Source of the DNA: DATAQC01 sp046263055 | GTDB taxonomy: Bacteria; Actinomycetota; Acidimicrobiia; Acidimicrobiales; AC-14 | Reading direction: 5' to 3' | DNA: 64,000 nt | NCBI GenBank assembly: GCA_046263055.1 | Contig: JBHELO010000021.1 | Coordinates: forward strand, 34,279-98,278 | Shown here: one piece after another, positions 63,311 through 64,000 of the stretch | How positions within the stretch are numbered: the first letter of the stretch is position 1 | Layout: each line of letters begins with the position of its first letter | Made by a program: the position numbers and the translations under genes | The notes under the pieces: generated by a model | Told to the model about the DNA's origin: nothing | What the model saw: only the letters and a program-made list of their open reading frames with translations | Database searches by the model: none

Positions 63311-64000
63311 CTAGACGCCCGAGAAGGCGTTGGTGGGGGTTGCACCCGGCGTGGTGACGGCACCTTCGCCGGTGGGCACCAGATCGAAGTACAGCTTGTC
63401 GTACTCGTTCAGGTAGATCAGCCGCTCGGCCTCTGCCGGTGTCACCGCCAGCAGGTACACCAGGTTGGGGCCGCCGGGCTGCCCCTGGGCGGACGGCAGC
63501 CCCGAGCCGTTGACGTTCAGCACCTGCACGCCCTGCAGCACCAGACGCACCGACGGCGGGGCACTGTCCGTGTTGGCCACGCCGTACACGTCGATCCGGT
63601 CGCCGGCACCGACGAAGCCCGAGACGCCAGGGACCGGTGACAGCTCCAGGGTGAGGGCACGCATGCCGGGCGGGATGACCACCGAGCCGATGCGCGTCTG
63701 GGGCGCGGCGAACATGTCGGTGGTGATGAACGAGCCGGGGGCGATGGCGCCCACCGCGACCCGCCCGGTGAGCTGCGAGGGGTCGGTCACGGCGCCTCCC
63801 GGGCGTGTGGCCGGCGCCACCGACCGGGAGCGGATCCGCCCGTCGGAGAGGGCTGCCGCACCCTGCGTTCCGGCACCCACGGTGGCGGTGGCGTACAGCA
63901 CCGGCACCGTGACACCGGCGCTCGTCGGGCCGCTGTGACGGCTGCCGAGGTATGCGGCGCCCCCGCTGCCACCGACGAAGATGGCGAAACCGGCGAGGAG
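63311..64000 (-). CDS. CpaB/RcpC-like protein, second cluster (N-terminus beyond the window)
   Basis: The frame runs to the window edge without a stop and covers the end of the N-terminal membrane helix (LLAGFAIFVGGSGGAAYLG), the SAF-type domain (VLYATATVGAGTQGAAALSD...GRVAVGAIAPGSFITTDMF) and the CpaB beta domain (LSPVPGVSGFVGAGDRIDVYGVA; YLNEYDKLYFDLV). It parallels cpaB of the first cluster feature by feature. The start codon lies outside. It is 11 bp upstream of the tadZ-like gene. Confidence 0.9.
   Translation of the reverse strand, partial: LLAGFAIFVGGSGGAAYLGSRHSGPTSAGVTVPVLYATATVGAGTQGAAALSDGRIRSRSVAPATRPGGAVTDPSQLTGRVAVGAIAPGSFITTDMFAAPQTRIGSVVIPPGMRALTLELSPVPGVSGFVGAGDRIDVYGVANTDSAPPSVRLVLQGVQVLNVNGSGLPSAQGQPGGPNLVYLLAVTPAEAERLIYLNEYDKLYFDLVPTGEGAVTTPGATPTNAFSGV

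Overview
This window is a very GC-rich (roughly 70% or more), gene-dense bacterial chromosome segment. The gene set (polyphosphate glucokinase, ANTAR response regulator of the PdtaR type, PknB-like kinase, DtxR-like regulator, F420/LLM-type oxidoreductase, frequent GTG starts, GTGA/ATGA stop-start overlaps) points to Actinomycetota. Acidimicrobiia is my best guess, by inference only. I see no phage, transposase, CRISPR array or convincing tRNA/rRNA gene.

Layout. 1-1.4 kb: a minus-strand trio of a Nif11-like small protein, a sulfotransferase and an aspartyl/asparaginyl beta-hydroxylase-like protein cut by the window edge. 1.6-3.3 kb: MetF-like reductase and an ankyrin-repeat protein. 3.6-8.3 kb: a LodB-like flavoprotein and a 1163-residue LodA-like quinoprotein oxidase that carries a heme-oxygenase-like di-iron domain inside the same chain. 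8.4-11.8 kb: GtrA, CobT, a methyltransferase and a lipoprotein. 11.9-18.7 kb: M50-like protease with TPRs, a flavin disulfide reductase, a Ser/Thr kinase, and a drug exporter divergent from its PadR regulator with a recognisable operator. 18.8-28.7 kb: ArsC-like protein, SDR, L,D-transpeptidase, a decayed ABC1-kinase remnant, MBL hydrolase, MalQ, PdtaR, polyphosphate glucokinase, ClC channel, MarR and DtxR regulators. 28.7-34.6 kb: polA, rpsA and a membrane protein.

34.6-46 kb is a Tad (Flp) pilus locus: three Flp pilins, a NarL-type response regulator with its histidine kinase, then tadC, tadB, tadA, tadZ and cpaB in one direction, and tadE-tadG divergently. 46-50 kb: a hydrolase-fold protein lacking the usual nucleophile, an LLM oxidoreductase, a Dabb protein, an unknown protein and coaE. 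49.6-50.4 kb: a broken DUF559-type gene bracketed by two nearly identical palindrome pairs. 50.4-60.2 kb: uvrB, three polytopic membrane proteins and uvrA. 60.2-64 kb: a second tad operon (cpaB, tadZ, tadB, tadC) without a tadA ATPase, cut by the window edge.

Best leads: the LodA/di-iron oxidase fusion with its LodB partner; the Nif11-sulfotransferase-hydroxylase cassette; the duplicated palindrome pairs around the broken gene; and the ATPase-less second tad operon. Functions are read from sequence motifs and remembered family patterns; no database search was possible.
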